A stretch of 64,000 bases of DNA from BOG-908 sp965198855. GTDB lineage: Bacteria; Pseudomonadota; Alphaproteobacteria; Acetobacterales; Acetobacteraceae. Below the pieces are notes generated by a model. The model was given only the letters and a program-made list of their open reading frames with translations. It ran no database searches and was not told the DNA's origin. A program made the translations under genes and the position numbers. The stretch is taken from the NCBI GenBank assembly GCA_965198855.1, contig CBDAPZ010000001.1, positions 868,001 to 932,000 of the forward strand, written 5' to 3'. Below, in pieces: positions 42,172-50,721 of the stretch. The first letter of the stretch is position 1, and each line of letters begins with the position of its first letter.

Positions 42172-42870
42172 TCACAGATCCGGCTGGTGATCCTCCACAT
42201 CATTCGGCGCGGAGATCGCGAGGCCGGTAAGGCTCGCGCGCAGCAGGTCGATGCCGCGCGCGTCGTGGCTGCTGGTGGCGATCACCTCGGGGTAGGCCGC
42301 CGGATGTGCCTTTACCGCCACCTCCACCTCGACCAGCTTCTTGGCCAGCCGCTCGGGCTTCACCCCATCGATTTTTGTCAAGACGCATTGGAACCCGACA
42401 GCCGCCCGGTCGAACAAATCCATCACCGCAAGGTCCGAAGCCTTCAGCTCGATCCGTGCGTCCAGCAGCAGAACAACCCTGCGCAGCACCACGCGGCCGC
42501 GCAAAAAATCGAACATCAAGCCCTGCCAGTCTTCCTTCACGGCCTTGGCTGCCTGCGCGTAGCCATAGCCGGGCATGTCGACGAGGATCAGGCGGCCAGC
42601 CAGGTCGAAGAAGTTAAGCTGTTTGGTTCGGCCGGGCTCGCTGGAGGCACGTGCGAGTGCCTTCTGCCCCGTCAGCGCATTCACCAGCGATGATTTGCCA
42701 ACGTTGGAACGTCCGGCAAATGCCACCTCCGGCAGTGTAGCCTCCGGCAACTGATCGATGCGCTGTGCCGCAAAGAAGAACTTGCACTGCCCGGCGAACA
42801 GCAGCCGTCCGGCTTCAAGCTCCGCCGCGTCTGGCGGCGTTATGGCGGACAGGGTGGGCCCTTCCTTCAA
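42172..42870 (-). CDS. engB: Ribosome biogenesis GTPase EngB/YsxC
   Basis: 232 aa. I favour TTG 42870, which overlaps the yidC stop (TTGA) so that translation is coupled; the frame is open to 42936 inside yidC. G1 is AFAGRSNVGKSS, G3 VDMPGYGYAQ, G4 LTKID, with the RTKQLNFF switch region, all typical of the TrmE-Era-Bms1-like EngB GTPase required for large-subunit assembly. The order rpmH-rnpA-yidD-yidC-engB is standard in alphaproteobacteria. Confidence 0.94.
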   Translation of the reverse strand: MKEGPTLSAITPPDAAELEAGRLLFAGQCKFFFAAQRIDQLPEATLPEVAFAGRSNVGKSSLVNALTGQKALARASSEPGRTKQLNFFDLAGRLILVDMPGYGYAQAAKAVKEDWQGLMFDFLRGRVVLRRVVLLLDARIELKASDLAVMDLFDRAAVGFQCVLTKIDGVKPERLAKKLVEVEVAVKAHPAAYPEVIATSSHDARGIDLLRASLTGLAISAPNDVEDHQPDL

Positions 42871-44609
42871 GACTTTGCCACGCGCGGTTTGGGCGCCGAC
42901 GCGGGGGAGAGTTTTTGCTGGCGTTGGATATACCATTGCTGGGCCATCGTCAGCGTATTGTTCCAGGACCAGTAGATCACCAGGCCGGCAGGGAAACGGC
43001 CCATCGAGAACATGAATATGAGCGGCATGAACTGCAGCATGCGTGCCTGTGCCGGGTCGGGCGGCGGCGGGTTGAGTTTCTGCTGCAGGAACATCGTCGC
43101 ACCCATGACCAGCGGCCAGATGCCGAGATGCAGGAAGGGCGAGAATGCCGTAGGGTCGTAGGGGATCAGGCCGAACAGGGTGAAGATGTTGGTGGGGTCG
43201 GTGGCCGAAAGGTCATGCACCCAGCCGAAGAACGGTGCCTGGCGCATTTCGATGGTGACCAGGATCACCTTGTAGAGGGCGAAAAATACCGGGATCTGCA
43301 GCAGCATCGGCGCGCAGCCGCTGACGGGGCTGACGTTTTCCGCTTTATAGACCGCCATCATTTCGGATTGCAGCTTGGCCGGATCGTCCTTGTAGCGCTC
43401 GCGTACCTGGGTGATTTTCGGGCCGAGCAAACGCATCTTGCCCATCGAGCGGTACGAGCGTGCGGCGATGGGATAGAACAGCAGTTTCACCCCCAGGGTG
43501 AACACCATGATGGCGACGCCGAAATTGCCAAAGACGGAAAACAGCCAGTCCAGCGCGTAGAAGAACGGTTTCGTCAGGAAGAACAGATGGCCCCAGTCCA
43601 CTGCGTAGCTCAGCAGGGGGACGTGGCCCTGAGTTTCGTAGCGATCGAGAAGATGCACTTCCTTGGCGCCGACGAAGATGCGGCTGTCGAAGGTTTGAGT
43701 CGCACCTGGGGCGATCTTTTCGGCGTCGGTGGTGGCGTAGCTGACCTGGTAGTGGTCGATGCCGTTATCGTTGGTGTGGATCCACGAGGTGGTCATTGGC
43801 ACCGCCTGGTCGGGGATCAGGGCAGTGAGCCAGTATTTGTCGGTAAAGCCTGCCCAGCCACCGGGGCCGGCATGGTTGTAGCCTTCGCCGTTGCCTTTGT
43901 CGGCGGCCGATTTGGTAGCCGCGTAGGTCATCGTATGGAGCTGGCTGTCGACCACGCCGAGCAGGCCTTCGAACAGCACGCTGTAGCCGGCGGTGGGCGG
44001 CTGGTAGTCGCGCCGCACGCGTTCCCATGGCCATACCTGGACGCTGGCTGTGCCGGTGGCATGCACGCTCTGGCGTGCAGCGAACATGTAGTTTTCGTCG
44101 ACCGAGAGGATGATGCTGTAGGCGAGGCCGGCGCCGTTATCCCAGGTGAGAGTGACCGGGTGACCCGGGGTGACGTTGCCGCCGCTGCTGGTCCATAGCG
44201 TGGTGTCATCTGGCACCTTCACGCCGTCCGCGGCGCTCCAGCCGAACTGGACGAAATTGGGCTGCGTTTCGGTAAGCGGCTCCAGCACGCGTACGAGCGG
44301 CGAATTCTTGGCGACCGTCTCGTGATAGTCGTGCAAGCGGAGGTCATCGAGCCTGGCGCCGAGCAGGCTGAGGCTGCCGGAGACGCGCGGCGCGTCGATC
44401 GTCACGCGAGGCACGTTGGCCGGGGGCGGAACTGCCGTGCCATTGGCCGCGGCCGGCGCCTGGCCGGGTGCGGCAGGGCCTGCGGCGGAGCTCGTTTGCG
44501 CCGCCGGATGCGTGTGCAACGGCGCCGTGCGATGCGGCATGAAATATTGAAAGCCCAACAGGATCGCGAACGAGATCGCGATGAAAATGGGCAGGCGTTT
44601 CTGGTCCAT
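42867..44609 (-). CDS. yidC: Membrane protein insertase YidC
   Basis: 580 aa. N-terminal helix KRLPIFIAISFAILLGFQYF, a Pro/Ala-rich linker, the large periplasmic beta-domain (about 65-340), and the conserved insertase core from about 350: WLFSVFGNFGVAIMVFTLGV, KLLFYPIAARSYRSMGKMRLL with the hydrophilic-groove Arg, MLLQIPVFFALYKVI and ATMFLQQKLNP. Cytoplasmic basic tail RQQKLSPASAPKPRVAKS. It inserts and folds inner-membrane proteins with or without SecYEG. ATG 44609 overlaps the yidD stop (TAATG). Confidence 0.97.
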   Translation of the reverse strand: MDQKRLPIFIAISFAILLGFQYFMPHRTAPLHTHPAAQTSSAAGPAAPGQAPAAANGTAVPPPANVPRVTIDAPRVSGSLSLLGARLDDLRLHDYHETVAKNSPLVRVLEPLTETQPNFVQFGWSAADGVKVPDDTTLWTSSGGNVTPGHPVTLTWDNGAGLAYSIILSVDENYMFAARQSVHATGTASVQVWPWERVRRDYQPPTAGYSVLFEGLLGVVDSQLHTMTYAATKSAADKGNGEGYNHAGPGGWAGFTDKYWLTALIPDQAVPMTTSWIHTNDNGIDHYQVSYATTDAEKIAPGATQTFDSRIFVGAKEVHLLDRYETQGHVPLLSYAVDWGHLFFLTKPFFYALDWLFSVFGNFGVAIMVFTLGVKLLFYPIAARSYRSMGKMRLLGPKITQVRERYKDDPAKLQSEMMAVYKAENVSPVSGCAPMLLQIPVFFALYKVILVTIEMRQAPFFGWVHDLSATDPTNIFTLFGLIPYDPTAFSPFLHLGIWPLVMGATMFLQQKLNPPPPDPAQARMLQFMPLIFMFSMGRFPAGLVIYWSWNNTLTMAQQWYIQRQQKLSPASAPKPRVAKS

Positions 44610-44884
44610 TAAGGCGCCCTAAAACGTGTCGAGTGGGAGCAGCATTGCGAGGTGTGGCGATGCGGCTCTGGCACCGGGTCGTATCCGCCCGGCGTAAAGG
44701 GATTGCAGCGTGCGACGCGCCATACAGCAAGATACCCACCGCGTAGCGCGCCGTGGGTGCGCAGAGCTTCGAGCGCGTATTCGCTGCAACTCGGTACATA
44801 TTTGCAGGCCGGCGGCAGAAGCGGTCGCAACACCCAGCGATAGAGATGCACGCAGAACTGCAACAGTCGCGACAGGAGGTTCAC
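44609..44884 (-). CDS. yidD: Membrane protein insertion efficiency factor YidD
   Basis: 91 aa from GTG 44884, overlapping the rnpA stop by 4 bases. The diagnostic core is YRWVLRPLLPPACKYVPSCS followed by EYALEALRTHGALRGG and RVARCNPFTPGGYDPVP, with the conserved Cys residues. A small amphipathic membrane-associated protein assisting YidC-dependent insertion. Confidence 0.96.
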   Translation of the reverse strand: MNLLSRLLQFCVHLYRWVLRPLLPPACKYVPSCSEYALEALRTHGALRGGYLAVWRVARCNPFTPGGYDPVPEPHRHTSQCCSHSTRFRAP

Positions 44885-45225
44885 GCGGCCACACCCAGCT
44901 TGGTCAGCGCCCGCTGCAGATCCTCGATCAGCAACGGAAACGGACGATCGCGCGTGGAGCTACGCCCGATCAGCACGAGATCGACACCGGCCGGTGCCTC
45001 GTCACGCAGCAGCAAACGTGCTGCCTCGCGCATACGACGCCGCGTGCGATTGCGGATGACGGAATTGCCGACCTTCTTGGTGACGGTGAAACCGACCCTG
45101 GCCGGAGCCTCGTCGCCGCGGTTAAAAACCTGCACGACCAGGCTGGACATCGCCGCTTTCTTGCCGCGCGACGCGGCACGCAGAAACTCAGCCCGGTGCT
45201 TGAGGCGTGCCGGACTGGCCGCCAT
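44881..45225 (-). CDS. rnpA: Ribonuclease P protein component
   Basis: 114 aa basic protein that binds RNase P RNA for tRNA 5' processing. The RNR signature is VGNSVIRNRTRRRMREAAR, preceded by ARVGFTVTKK. The N-terminal LKHRAEFLRAASRGKK is the usual RNA-contacting start. It begins 6 bases after rpmH. Confidence 0.96.
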   Translation of the reverse strand: MAASPARLKHRAEFLRAASRGKKAAMSSLVVQVFNRGDEAPARVGFTVTKKVGNSVIRNRTRRRMREAARLLLRDEAPAGVDLVLIGRSSTRDRPFPLLIEDLQRALTKLGVAA

Positions 45226-45231
45226 TGCAGC

Positions 45232-45366
45232 TTAGGCCGAAAGCCGCTTCCGGCCCTTGGAACGACGGTTGGCGATCACCTTGCGGCCACCCACCGTCTC
45301 CATGCGGGCGCGAAATCCGTGCCGACGCTTGCGGACGATCTTTGACGGTTGATAGGTACGCTTCAC
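45232..45366 (-). CDS. rpmH: Ribosomal protein bL34
   Basis: 44 aa from GTG 45366 with GGAG 8 bases upstream. The protein reads KRTYQPSKIVRKRRHGFRAR then METVGGRKVIANRRSKGRKR, the universally conserved L34. The longer open frame to 45486 is not coding. First gene of the rpmH-rnpA-yidD-yidC-engB operon; its promoter must lie in the 80 bases before the palindromic element at 45447. Confidence 0.98.
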   Translation of the reverse strand: MKRTYQPSKIVRKRRHGFRARMETVGGRKVIANRRSKGRKRLSA

Positions 45367-45446
45367 GGTAAAGACTCCAACTACCAGCGCGGGGCGCAAA
45401 GCGACCCGTGAGAGGGGCGGCTTATAGGTGCGTTGGGGGGCGGGCG

Positions 45447-45686
45447 TCAATGCGGAGAGGCTAGGCCAAGGAGCTCCGCCCCCCATTCTTCAAGATGGGG
45501 ACCCAAGCTTGGTGGTGCCCCCGGCGGACCGGCAATTCTTGAGCAAGATGAGGAGGGAGCATAGCCGTCGTTTCGCGAGACATCGCTGCATGCCCCCTCC
45601 TCATCTTGCTTACTATTGGAGGTCTGAAGGGCCTCCCTCCAGCGGGGGCCAGGGGCAGAGCCCCTGGCCTAGCCTCTCCGCATTGA
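45447..45686. repeat. 240-bp nested palindromic element between rpmH and ftsK
   Basis: The ends are perfect 21-bp inverted repeats (TCAATGCGGAGAGGCTAGGC-C at 45447-45467 and its complement at 45666-45686); the similarity continues imperfectly for about 15 more bases inward. Inside is a second perfect 16-bp inverted pair, AGCAAGATGAGGAGGG (45542-45557) and its complement (45595-45610), and small hairpins CCCCAT/ATGGGG (45481-45500) and CCAGGGGC-AGA-GCCCCTGG (45649-45667). No open frame of note. It looks like a MITE-like or large REP-type element that fills most of the 397-bp divergent gap. Confidence 0.75.
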
Positions 45687-45763
45687 TACCCATAGCGCCG
45701 CCAAAGCCTTGTAGGCTATCATTGAGGCTCGATCTTAGCCCCGAGTTTTCTGGAGCCTTTCGC

Positions 45764-48199
45764 ATGGCCTCTGTCGCCCAAGGGCGTCCGCCCTCCCGCA
45801 CTCTGGCCTCGCCGGCGATTCGCGAACTCGTCGGCCGTCGCATGGCGGAGCTTTCCGGTGTCGGCATGGCGATGGGTGGGATTGCGCTGCTGGTGGCGCT
45901 GGCGACCTATAATCCGCGCGATCCTTCCTTCAACACGGCGACCTCGCAGCACGCGACCAATCTGGCAGGGCCGGTGGGCTCGATCGTGGCGGATTTCCTG
46001 TTGCAGGGGTTTGGCGGGGCGGCGATTCTGCCTGGGGTCGCGATGCTGGCGTGGTCGTGGCGCATCGCGAGCCGCCGGGGCATGCGGCATCCGATCTGGC
46101 GGTTGGTGGCAATTGTCATGGCGGTGCCGTCGCTGGCGATCGCCTTGTCGATGGTGGCACCCAGGCTGACCTGGCCGACAGAGGCCGGGTTCGGTGGGGC
46201 AGGCGGGCATTTGCTGTCGATGACGTGCCTGGATATGGCGCGCGGGCATCTGGGGCCGATGGGCACCATGCTAGTTTTCGTGTTGGCTCTAGTGCTCGCG
46301 ATCGTGTTGTCGACGGCGAGTTTCGGGTTCACTCGGCGCGAGTGGCGGGTGGCCGGGCGCGGCGCCGTGGTCGCGGCCAAGGTGAGTGCCACAAGCAGCC
46401 AATCGGTGGCGGGTCTGTTGGGGCGGGCCGGTGGTGCGATTGCGCGGCGGACGCGGCCCGAGCCGGCGCCCGAGGTGGAGGCGCCGCCGATCCATTTGCC
46501 GCAGGCTTTCGTCTCCAGCCCTTATGTGCCGCCCTCGCCGGTGACGCCGGTGGTGCGCCGTACGGGCGAGCCGGCCGCACCACTGCCGTTGCCGCCAAAG
46601 ACAGTGGTGAAGGCGCGTGTGGCGACAATGGAGCGCAAGCCGGCGACCAATTGGCAGGACAGTTTGCCTTTGGGCGGGACGGGCTGGCAGTTGCCGCCGC
46701 ATAGTCTGCTGAATGCGCCGCCGCCGCGCAGTGCAAGCGGGCCGGACGAGGATGCGCTGCAGAACAATGCGCGGCTGCTGGAATCCGTGTTGTCGGATTA
46801 CGGTGTGCAGGGCGCGATACGCGATATTCGTCCGGGGCCGGTGGTGACGCTGTATGAGCTGGAGCCGGCGCCGGGCATTCGCAGTGCGCGGGTGATCGGG
46901 TTGGCCGATGACGTGGCGCGCAGCCTGTGCGTGACCGCGGTGCGCATTGCGACAGTGCCGGGGCGCAACGTGATCGGCATCGAAGTGCCGAATGCCAAGC
47001 GCGAGACGGTGTTCTTATCCGAACTGCTGGAGGGCGAGGCCTGGACGCGGCATCAGGGCAAGCTGCCGATCGCCTTGGGCAAGGATATTTCGGGCGTGCC
47101 GGTGGTGAGCGACCTGGCGCGGATGCCGCATCTGCTGATTGCGGGCACCACTGGATCGGGCAAATCCGTCGGCATCAACGCGATGATCCTGTCGCTGCTG
47201 TTCAAGTTGTCGCCCGAGCAATGCAGGATGATCCTGATCGACCCGAAGATGCTCGAGCTTTCGGTGTATGAGGGCATCCCGCATCTGATGGCGCCGGTCG
47301 TGACCGAGCCTGCGAAGGCGGTGCAGGCGTTGAAATGGACCGTGCGCGAGATGGAGCGCCGCTATCGGGCGATGAGCCAGCTCGGCGTGCGCAACGTGGG
47401 CGGCTACAACGAGCGTGTTGAGCAAGCGCTCGCGACGGGCGAGGTGATCAGCCGGCGTGTGCAGACGGGTTTTGACTCGCAGACGGGTAAGCCGACCTTC
47501 GAGGAGCAGCCGCTGACGTTGGAGGCGCTGCCGTTTATTGTCGTTGTCATCGACGAAATGGCGGATCTGATGATGGTGGCCGGCAAGGAAATCGAGGCGG
47601 CGGTGCAGCGCCTGGCGCAGATGGCACGTGCGGCGGGGATCCATGTGATCATGGCGACGCAAAGGCCGTCGGTCGATGTGATCACCGGCACCATCAAGGC
47701 GAATTTTCCGACCCGTATCAGTTTCCAGGTGATCAGCAAGTTCGACAGCCGCACCATTCTCGGCGAGCAGGGATCCGAACAACTGCTGGGGCATGGCGAC
47801 ATGTTGTACATGGTGGGCGGCGGGCGGATCACGCGTGTGCATGGGCCGCTGGTGACGGATCGCGAGGTGGAGGACACGGTGGCGTTCCTGCGCCAGCAGG
47901 GCACGCCGGATTACCTCGATGAGGTGACTGAGCCGGTCGATGACGATAGCAGCGGCAACTCTGCTTTGAGCGGCATTGCGGCGGCTGGTGAGGGCGAGCA
48001 GGGGCTATTCGACCAGGCGGTGTCGCTGGTGGCGCGCGAGGGCAAGGCGAGCACCAGCTTCATCCAGCGGCATTTGCAGATCGGCTATAACCGCGCTGCG
48101 AAGTTGATCGAGCAGATGGAGAAGGAAGGCATCGTGAGTGCCGCGAACCATGTGGGCAAGCGGGAGGTTCTGGTGCGGCGTACGAATGACGACGACTGA
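45764..48199 (+). CDS. ftsK: DNA translocase FtsK
   Basis: 811 aa from ATG 45764 with TGGAG 8 bases upstream; the open frame starting at 45428 crosses the palindromic element and is not coding. Four N-terminal membrane segments (to about residue 190), a Pro/Ala-rich linker, then the motor: alpha domain PGPVVTLYELEPAPGIRSARV, Walker A GTTGSGKSVGIN, Walker B FIVVVIDEMADLMM, and the C-terminal gamma winged helix STSFIQRHLQIGYNRAAKLIEQMEKEGIV that reads KOPS sites. It pumps chromosome ends through the septum. The linker is short compared with E. coli, as usual in alphaproteobacteria. Confidence 0.97.
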   Translation: MASVAQGRPPSRTLASPAIRELVGRRMAELSGVGMAMGGIALLVALATYNPRDPSFNTATSQHATNLAGPVGSIVADFLLQGFGGAAILPGVAMLAWSWRIASRRGMRHPIWRLVAIVMAVPSLAIALSMVAPRLTWPTEAGFGGAGGHLLSMTCLDMARGHLGPMGTMLVFVLALVLAIVLSTASFGFTRREWRVAGRGAVVAAKVSATSSQSVAGLLGRAGGAIARRTRPEPAPEVEAPPIHLPQAFVSSPYVPPSPVTPVVRRTGEPAAPLPLPPKTVVKARVATMERKPATNWQDSLPLGGTGWQLPPHSLLNAPPPRSASGPDEDALQNNARLLESVLSDYGVQGAIRDIRPGPVVTLYELEPAPGIRSARVIGLADDVARSLCVTAVRIATVPGRNVIGIEVPNAKRETVFLSELLEGEAWTRHQGKLPIALGKDISGVPVVSDLARMPHLLIAGTTGSGKSVGINAMILSLLFKLSPEQCRMILIDPKMLELSVYEGIPHLMAPVVTEPAKAVQALKWTVREMERRYRAMSQLGVRNVGGYNERVEQALATGEVISRRVQTGFDSQTGKPTFEEQPLTLEALPFIVVVIDEMADLMMVAGKEIEAAVQRLAQMARAAGIHVIMATQRPSVDVITGTIKANFPTRISFQVISKFDSRTILGEQGSEQLLGHGDMLYMVGGGRITRVHGPLVTDREVEDTVAFLRQQGTPDYLDEVTEPVDDDSSGNSALSGIAAAGEGEQGLFDQAVSLVAREGKASTSFIQRHLQIGYNRAAKLIEQMEKEGIVSAANHVGKREVLVRRTNDDD

Positions 48200-48659
48200 G
48201 CTTTTTGGGCTGAGTTTGCCGGAGCGTACCGCCTCGGTGCGCAAGGCGGCGTCGCGTTTGTGTCGCGCACTGGGCTGGTCGCCGTTGCATGAGGTGGCGC
48301 TGGCAAATGGCCGTCGCGCGGATATTCTGGCGTTGCGGCGCGACGGGGATTTCGTGTGTGTCGAGGTGAAATCCGGCGCGAGCGATTTTCTGAGCGACAG
48401 CAAATGGCCTGAGTACCGAGATTTCTCGGACTACCTGTTTTTCGCGGTTGATGCCGATTTCCCATTGGCGTTGCTGCCTGCGGAAGTAGGCGTGATCGTC
48501 GCGGCCGACGGCGAGGCGGCGGTGTTGCGCGAGGCGCCCGTCCACAGGCTTGCGCCGGCGCGTCGCCGTGCGCTGTTGCATCGTTTTGCAACGTTAGCAG
48601 CGTGCCGCTTGGAAAACGTGATCGACCCTGTGGATGCATTCGCGCTGAGCTGCGAATGA
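48186..48659 (+). CDS. MmcB family DNA repair protein
   Basis: 157 aa from ATG 48186, overlapping the ftsK end by 14 bases. DUF1052/MmcB features: VRKAASRLCRALGWSPLHEV, LANGRRADILAL and the nuclease-like VEVKSGASDFLSDSKWPEY segment, whose D-x(n)-E-x-K arrangement resembles PD-(D/E)XK enzymes. In Caulobacter MmcB works with the ImuABC mutasome-type DNA damage response; a direct test here is not possible. Confidence 0.85.
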   Translation: MTTTELFGLSLPERTASVRKAASRLCRALGWSPLHEVALANGRRADILALRRDGDFVCVEVKSGASDFLSDSKWPEYRDFSDYLFFAVDADFPLALLPAEVGVIVAADGEAAVLREAPVHRLAPARRRALLHRFATLAACRLENVIDPVDAFALSCE

Positions 48660-48707
48660 GAGTGAATTAGAACCTACAGCAGCGTCTTCAGAGCTAGGAC
48701 CTCAACC

Positions 48708-50645
48708 ATGTCGTTGATCATGTCGGACGACGACGTAAGAGCGCTTGCAGCTGCGGCCCAGGAGCATTTTAAACAAAAGAACTTCGAGGCTGCTCTGAAG
48801 GCGTTTTATACGCTTCAGGAGCTAAGGCCGCAGAATGCGCATTGGGCCGATCGATATGCTCAATGCAAGATGCAGCTTACTCGGTGGGCCGAAGCGCAGG
48901 TTGCCTGGGCCGAGGTGATCGCACGGCATGGCGTGTCGACAGGCAGGGTGAACAGTTTCGCCCGCAGCTTCATCAAGCTTCGCAATTATCGAGCCGCTCG
49001 CGATGTTCTAACCTCGGTTCACACCAAGATTGAGCCAAACGCAACTTTTTTCCTGTTCTTGAGTGTATCTGCGTTGGCGGTGGGCGACCGGGCCGAGGCG
49101 TTGCGCGCTGCCATGTCCATTGAAGAAAGTGCTGGCGAGAACAGCGAGGAGGCTGTCGATTCCTTATGTTTTCATCTGCAGAATTTGGTGAAGGAAGGGC
49201 ACGGTCACGATGTCGTCTGGCTGGCAGATACCCTATTACCTAGCATCAAGAACCGCGTAAGGTTGTTACGGTTGGGGGTGTTCGCTACAACAGTGCTTGC
49301 ATTATTTGAGAGAAAACTCTTCTACGCCTCGGAGCTATTCCAACTATACCCGGACCGTTTCCACGAAAATATCACCTATCTCGGCGCTCTCATCGACACC
49401 CAGCAGCTGAACTCTGCGATTGCGCATGCGAATGAACTCAACAATAACTATTCAAAGATAGATCGAACGCCGCAGGATGACAGGGCTTTTGATACTCTGC
49501 AGATCGATCTTCATGCGCGCCCAAAATGGCAGGCCGTTCTTCGTAACTGCATCGAACCGGAGACATTCTTTTCCGTAAATCTGAGATTGTCTGCGTTTGT
49601 GACTATTAAAGCTTATATGGAAGCAATCACCATCGCCGAGAAAGCCGTCAGCAGCCATGGAGAACATCCGTGGTTTATGAGCATTCTGGCGAAGGCAAAT
49701 GACAAGCTCGGCAAAGTGGATACCGCGGCTGACTGGCTCACCAAGGCGTTGCAGCAAGATCCGGAGGGGATTTCCTTGCAGTTTCAACTTGCTGACATTC
49801 TAATCCGTGCTGGGAGATTAACGAAAGCTGCAGAGATTGCCGGAAAACTTCTGGCATCGCACCCTCGGTTGCCGGCAGCGCTTAGTCTGTTGAAAAGGCT
49901 TGGACAGCTTTCGCCGGACTTGTACGAGGGGCAGCCGGAACCAGCAAAGATCGATGTTCGGCGGAAAGAAGCGTGGCTCCATGCTGGTGATTCTGGTGAC
50001 ATTATCTATGCATTGGCTGCTGTGAGGGGAGGCGGAGGTGGTCGCCTGTTTTTCACAAGCATTGGCGGGACGCGTGAGCCTATGACGGAGGAAAAGATTG
50101 CGTTCCTCGCGCCCTTGCTGAATGCCCAAAGCTACGTTGACCACGTCGCCGCTTGGCAAGGCGAGCCGATCACAAGGGATTTCCTTGTTTTCAGACATCA
50201 TTTTGCGCCGGAAAAAAACTTGGCCGTGCAGCAATGGCAAAGCGTGCTGGAGAATGTGGAGCCGGATATCGGCACACCGTGGCTCACGCTTCCTCCAAGG
50301 GAGAAGCATGGCCGGCCTGTTTTTGCACGATCACCGCGTTATCGAAATCCTGCCTGGGATGCGCTCTGGCTCGAGCTCAAAAACTCTAGTCGCGACGCCA
50401 TTTTTGTCGGGAACAGCGATGAATTCAAGGAATTCGGCCATGGTGAGCATTATGTGGCACGTGACGCCCTTGATCTGGCACACATTATACAGGGCGCTTC
50501 CATTTTCGTTGGAAACCAATCTCTTCCTTACGCAATTGCTGAAGGTCTGAAAGTTGGGAGAATGCTGGAGGTCTACCGGCCTTCGCCGAACTGTATTTTC
50601 CCCGGCGCGCTCGCCTTGTTTGGAGAGCCGGCAAGCCAAGCCTAA
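48708..50645 (+). CDS. TPR protein with C-terminal GT9-like glycosyltransferase domain
   Basis: 645 aa. Residues about 1-400 are helical repeats (AAQEHFKQKNFEAALKAFYT; AKANDKLGKVDTAADWLTKA; QLADILIRAGRLTKAAEI) of tetratricopeptide type. From about 420 a GT-B-like domain follows: EAWLHAGDSGDIIYALAAVR, WLTLPPREKHGRPVFARSPRYRNP, AIFVGNSDEFKEFGHGEHY and IQGASIFVGNQSLPYAIAEG, ending in VYRPSPNCIFP. The end pattern is that of heptosyltransferase/GT9-like enzymes. The gene is visibly more AT-rich than its surroundings, which may indicate transfer. It may glycosylate proteins or surface glycans, as TPR-GT proteins do. Convergent with the GT2 gene at 50.7 kb. Confidence 0.75.
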   Translation: MSLIMSDDDVRALAAAAQEHFKQKNFEAALKAFYTLQELRPQNAHWADRYAQCKMQLTRWAEAQVAWAEVIARHGVSTGRVNSFARSFIKLRNYRAARDVLTSVHTKIEPNATFFLFLSVSALAVGDRAEALRAAMSIEESAGENSEEAVDSLCFHLQNLVKEGHGHDVVWLADTLLPSIKNRVRLLRLGVFATTVLALFERKLFYASELFQLYPDRFHENITYLGALIDTQQLNSAIAHANELNNNYSKIDRTPQDDRAFDTLQIDLHARPKWQAVLRNCIEPETFFSVNLRLSAFVTIKAYMEAITIAEKAVSSHGEHPWFMSILAKANDKLGKVDTAADWLTKALQQDPEGISLQFQLADILIRAGRLTKAAEIAGKLLASHPRLPAALSLLKRLGQLSPDLYEGQPEPAKIDVRRKEAWLHAGDSGDIIYALAAVRGGGGGRLFFTSIGGTREPMTEEKIAFLAPLLNAQSYVDHVAAWQGEPITRDFLVFRHHFAPEKNLAVQQWQSVLENVEPDIGTPWLTLPPREKHGRPVFARSPRYRNPAWDALWLELKNSSRDAIFVGNSDEFKEFGHGEHYVARDALDLAHIIQGASIFVGNQSLPYAIAEGLKVGRMLEVYRPSPNCIFPGALALFGEPASQA

Positions 50646-50683
50646 GCGCATCTTATTGCTCGATGTCTTCGAACTGTCATGAA

Positions 50684-50718
50684 TAAAAGTCTTTTGGTTC
50701 TGTTCTTCAGAAAAGAAC
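50684..50718. terminator. AT-rich palindrome between convergent genes
   Basis: AAAAGTCTTTTGGTTCTGTTCTTCAG then AAAAGAAC, between the ends of the TPR-GT gene (50645) and the convergent GT2 gene (50722). Same family as the palindrome at 4769-4832; position fits a terminator for one or both genes. Confidence 0.55.
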
Positions 50719-50721
50719 TCC

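Noticed and set aside
40626..44198. Plus-strand frames opposite the secreted protein and yidC (40626-41912, 42765-44198)
   Set aside because: GC-driven shadows without recognisable domains.
45428..45763. Upstream extension of the ftsK frame
   Set aside because: It translates the nested palindromic element; ATG 45764 has a ribosome binding site and the usual FtsK start.
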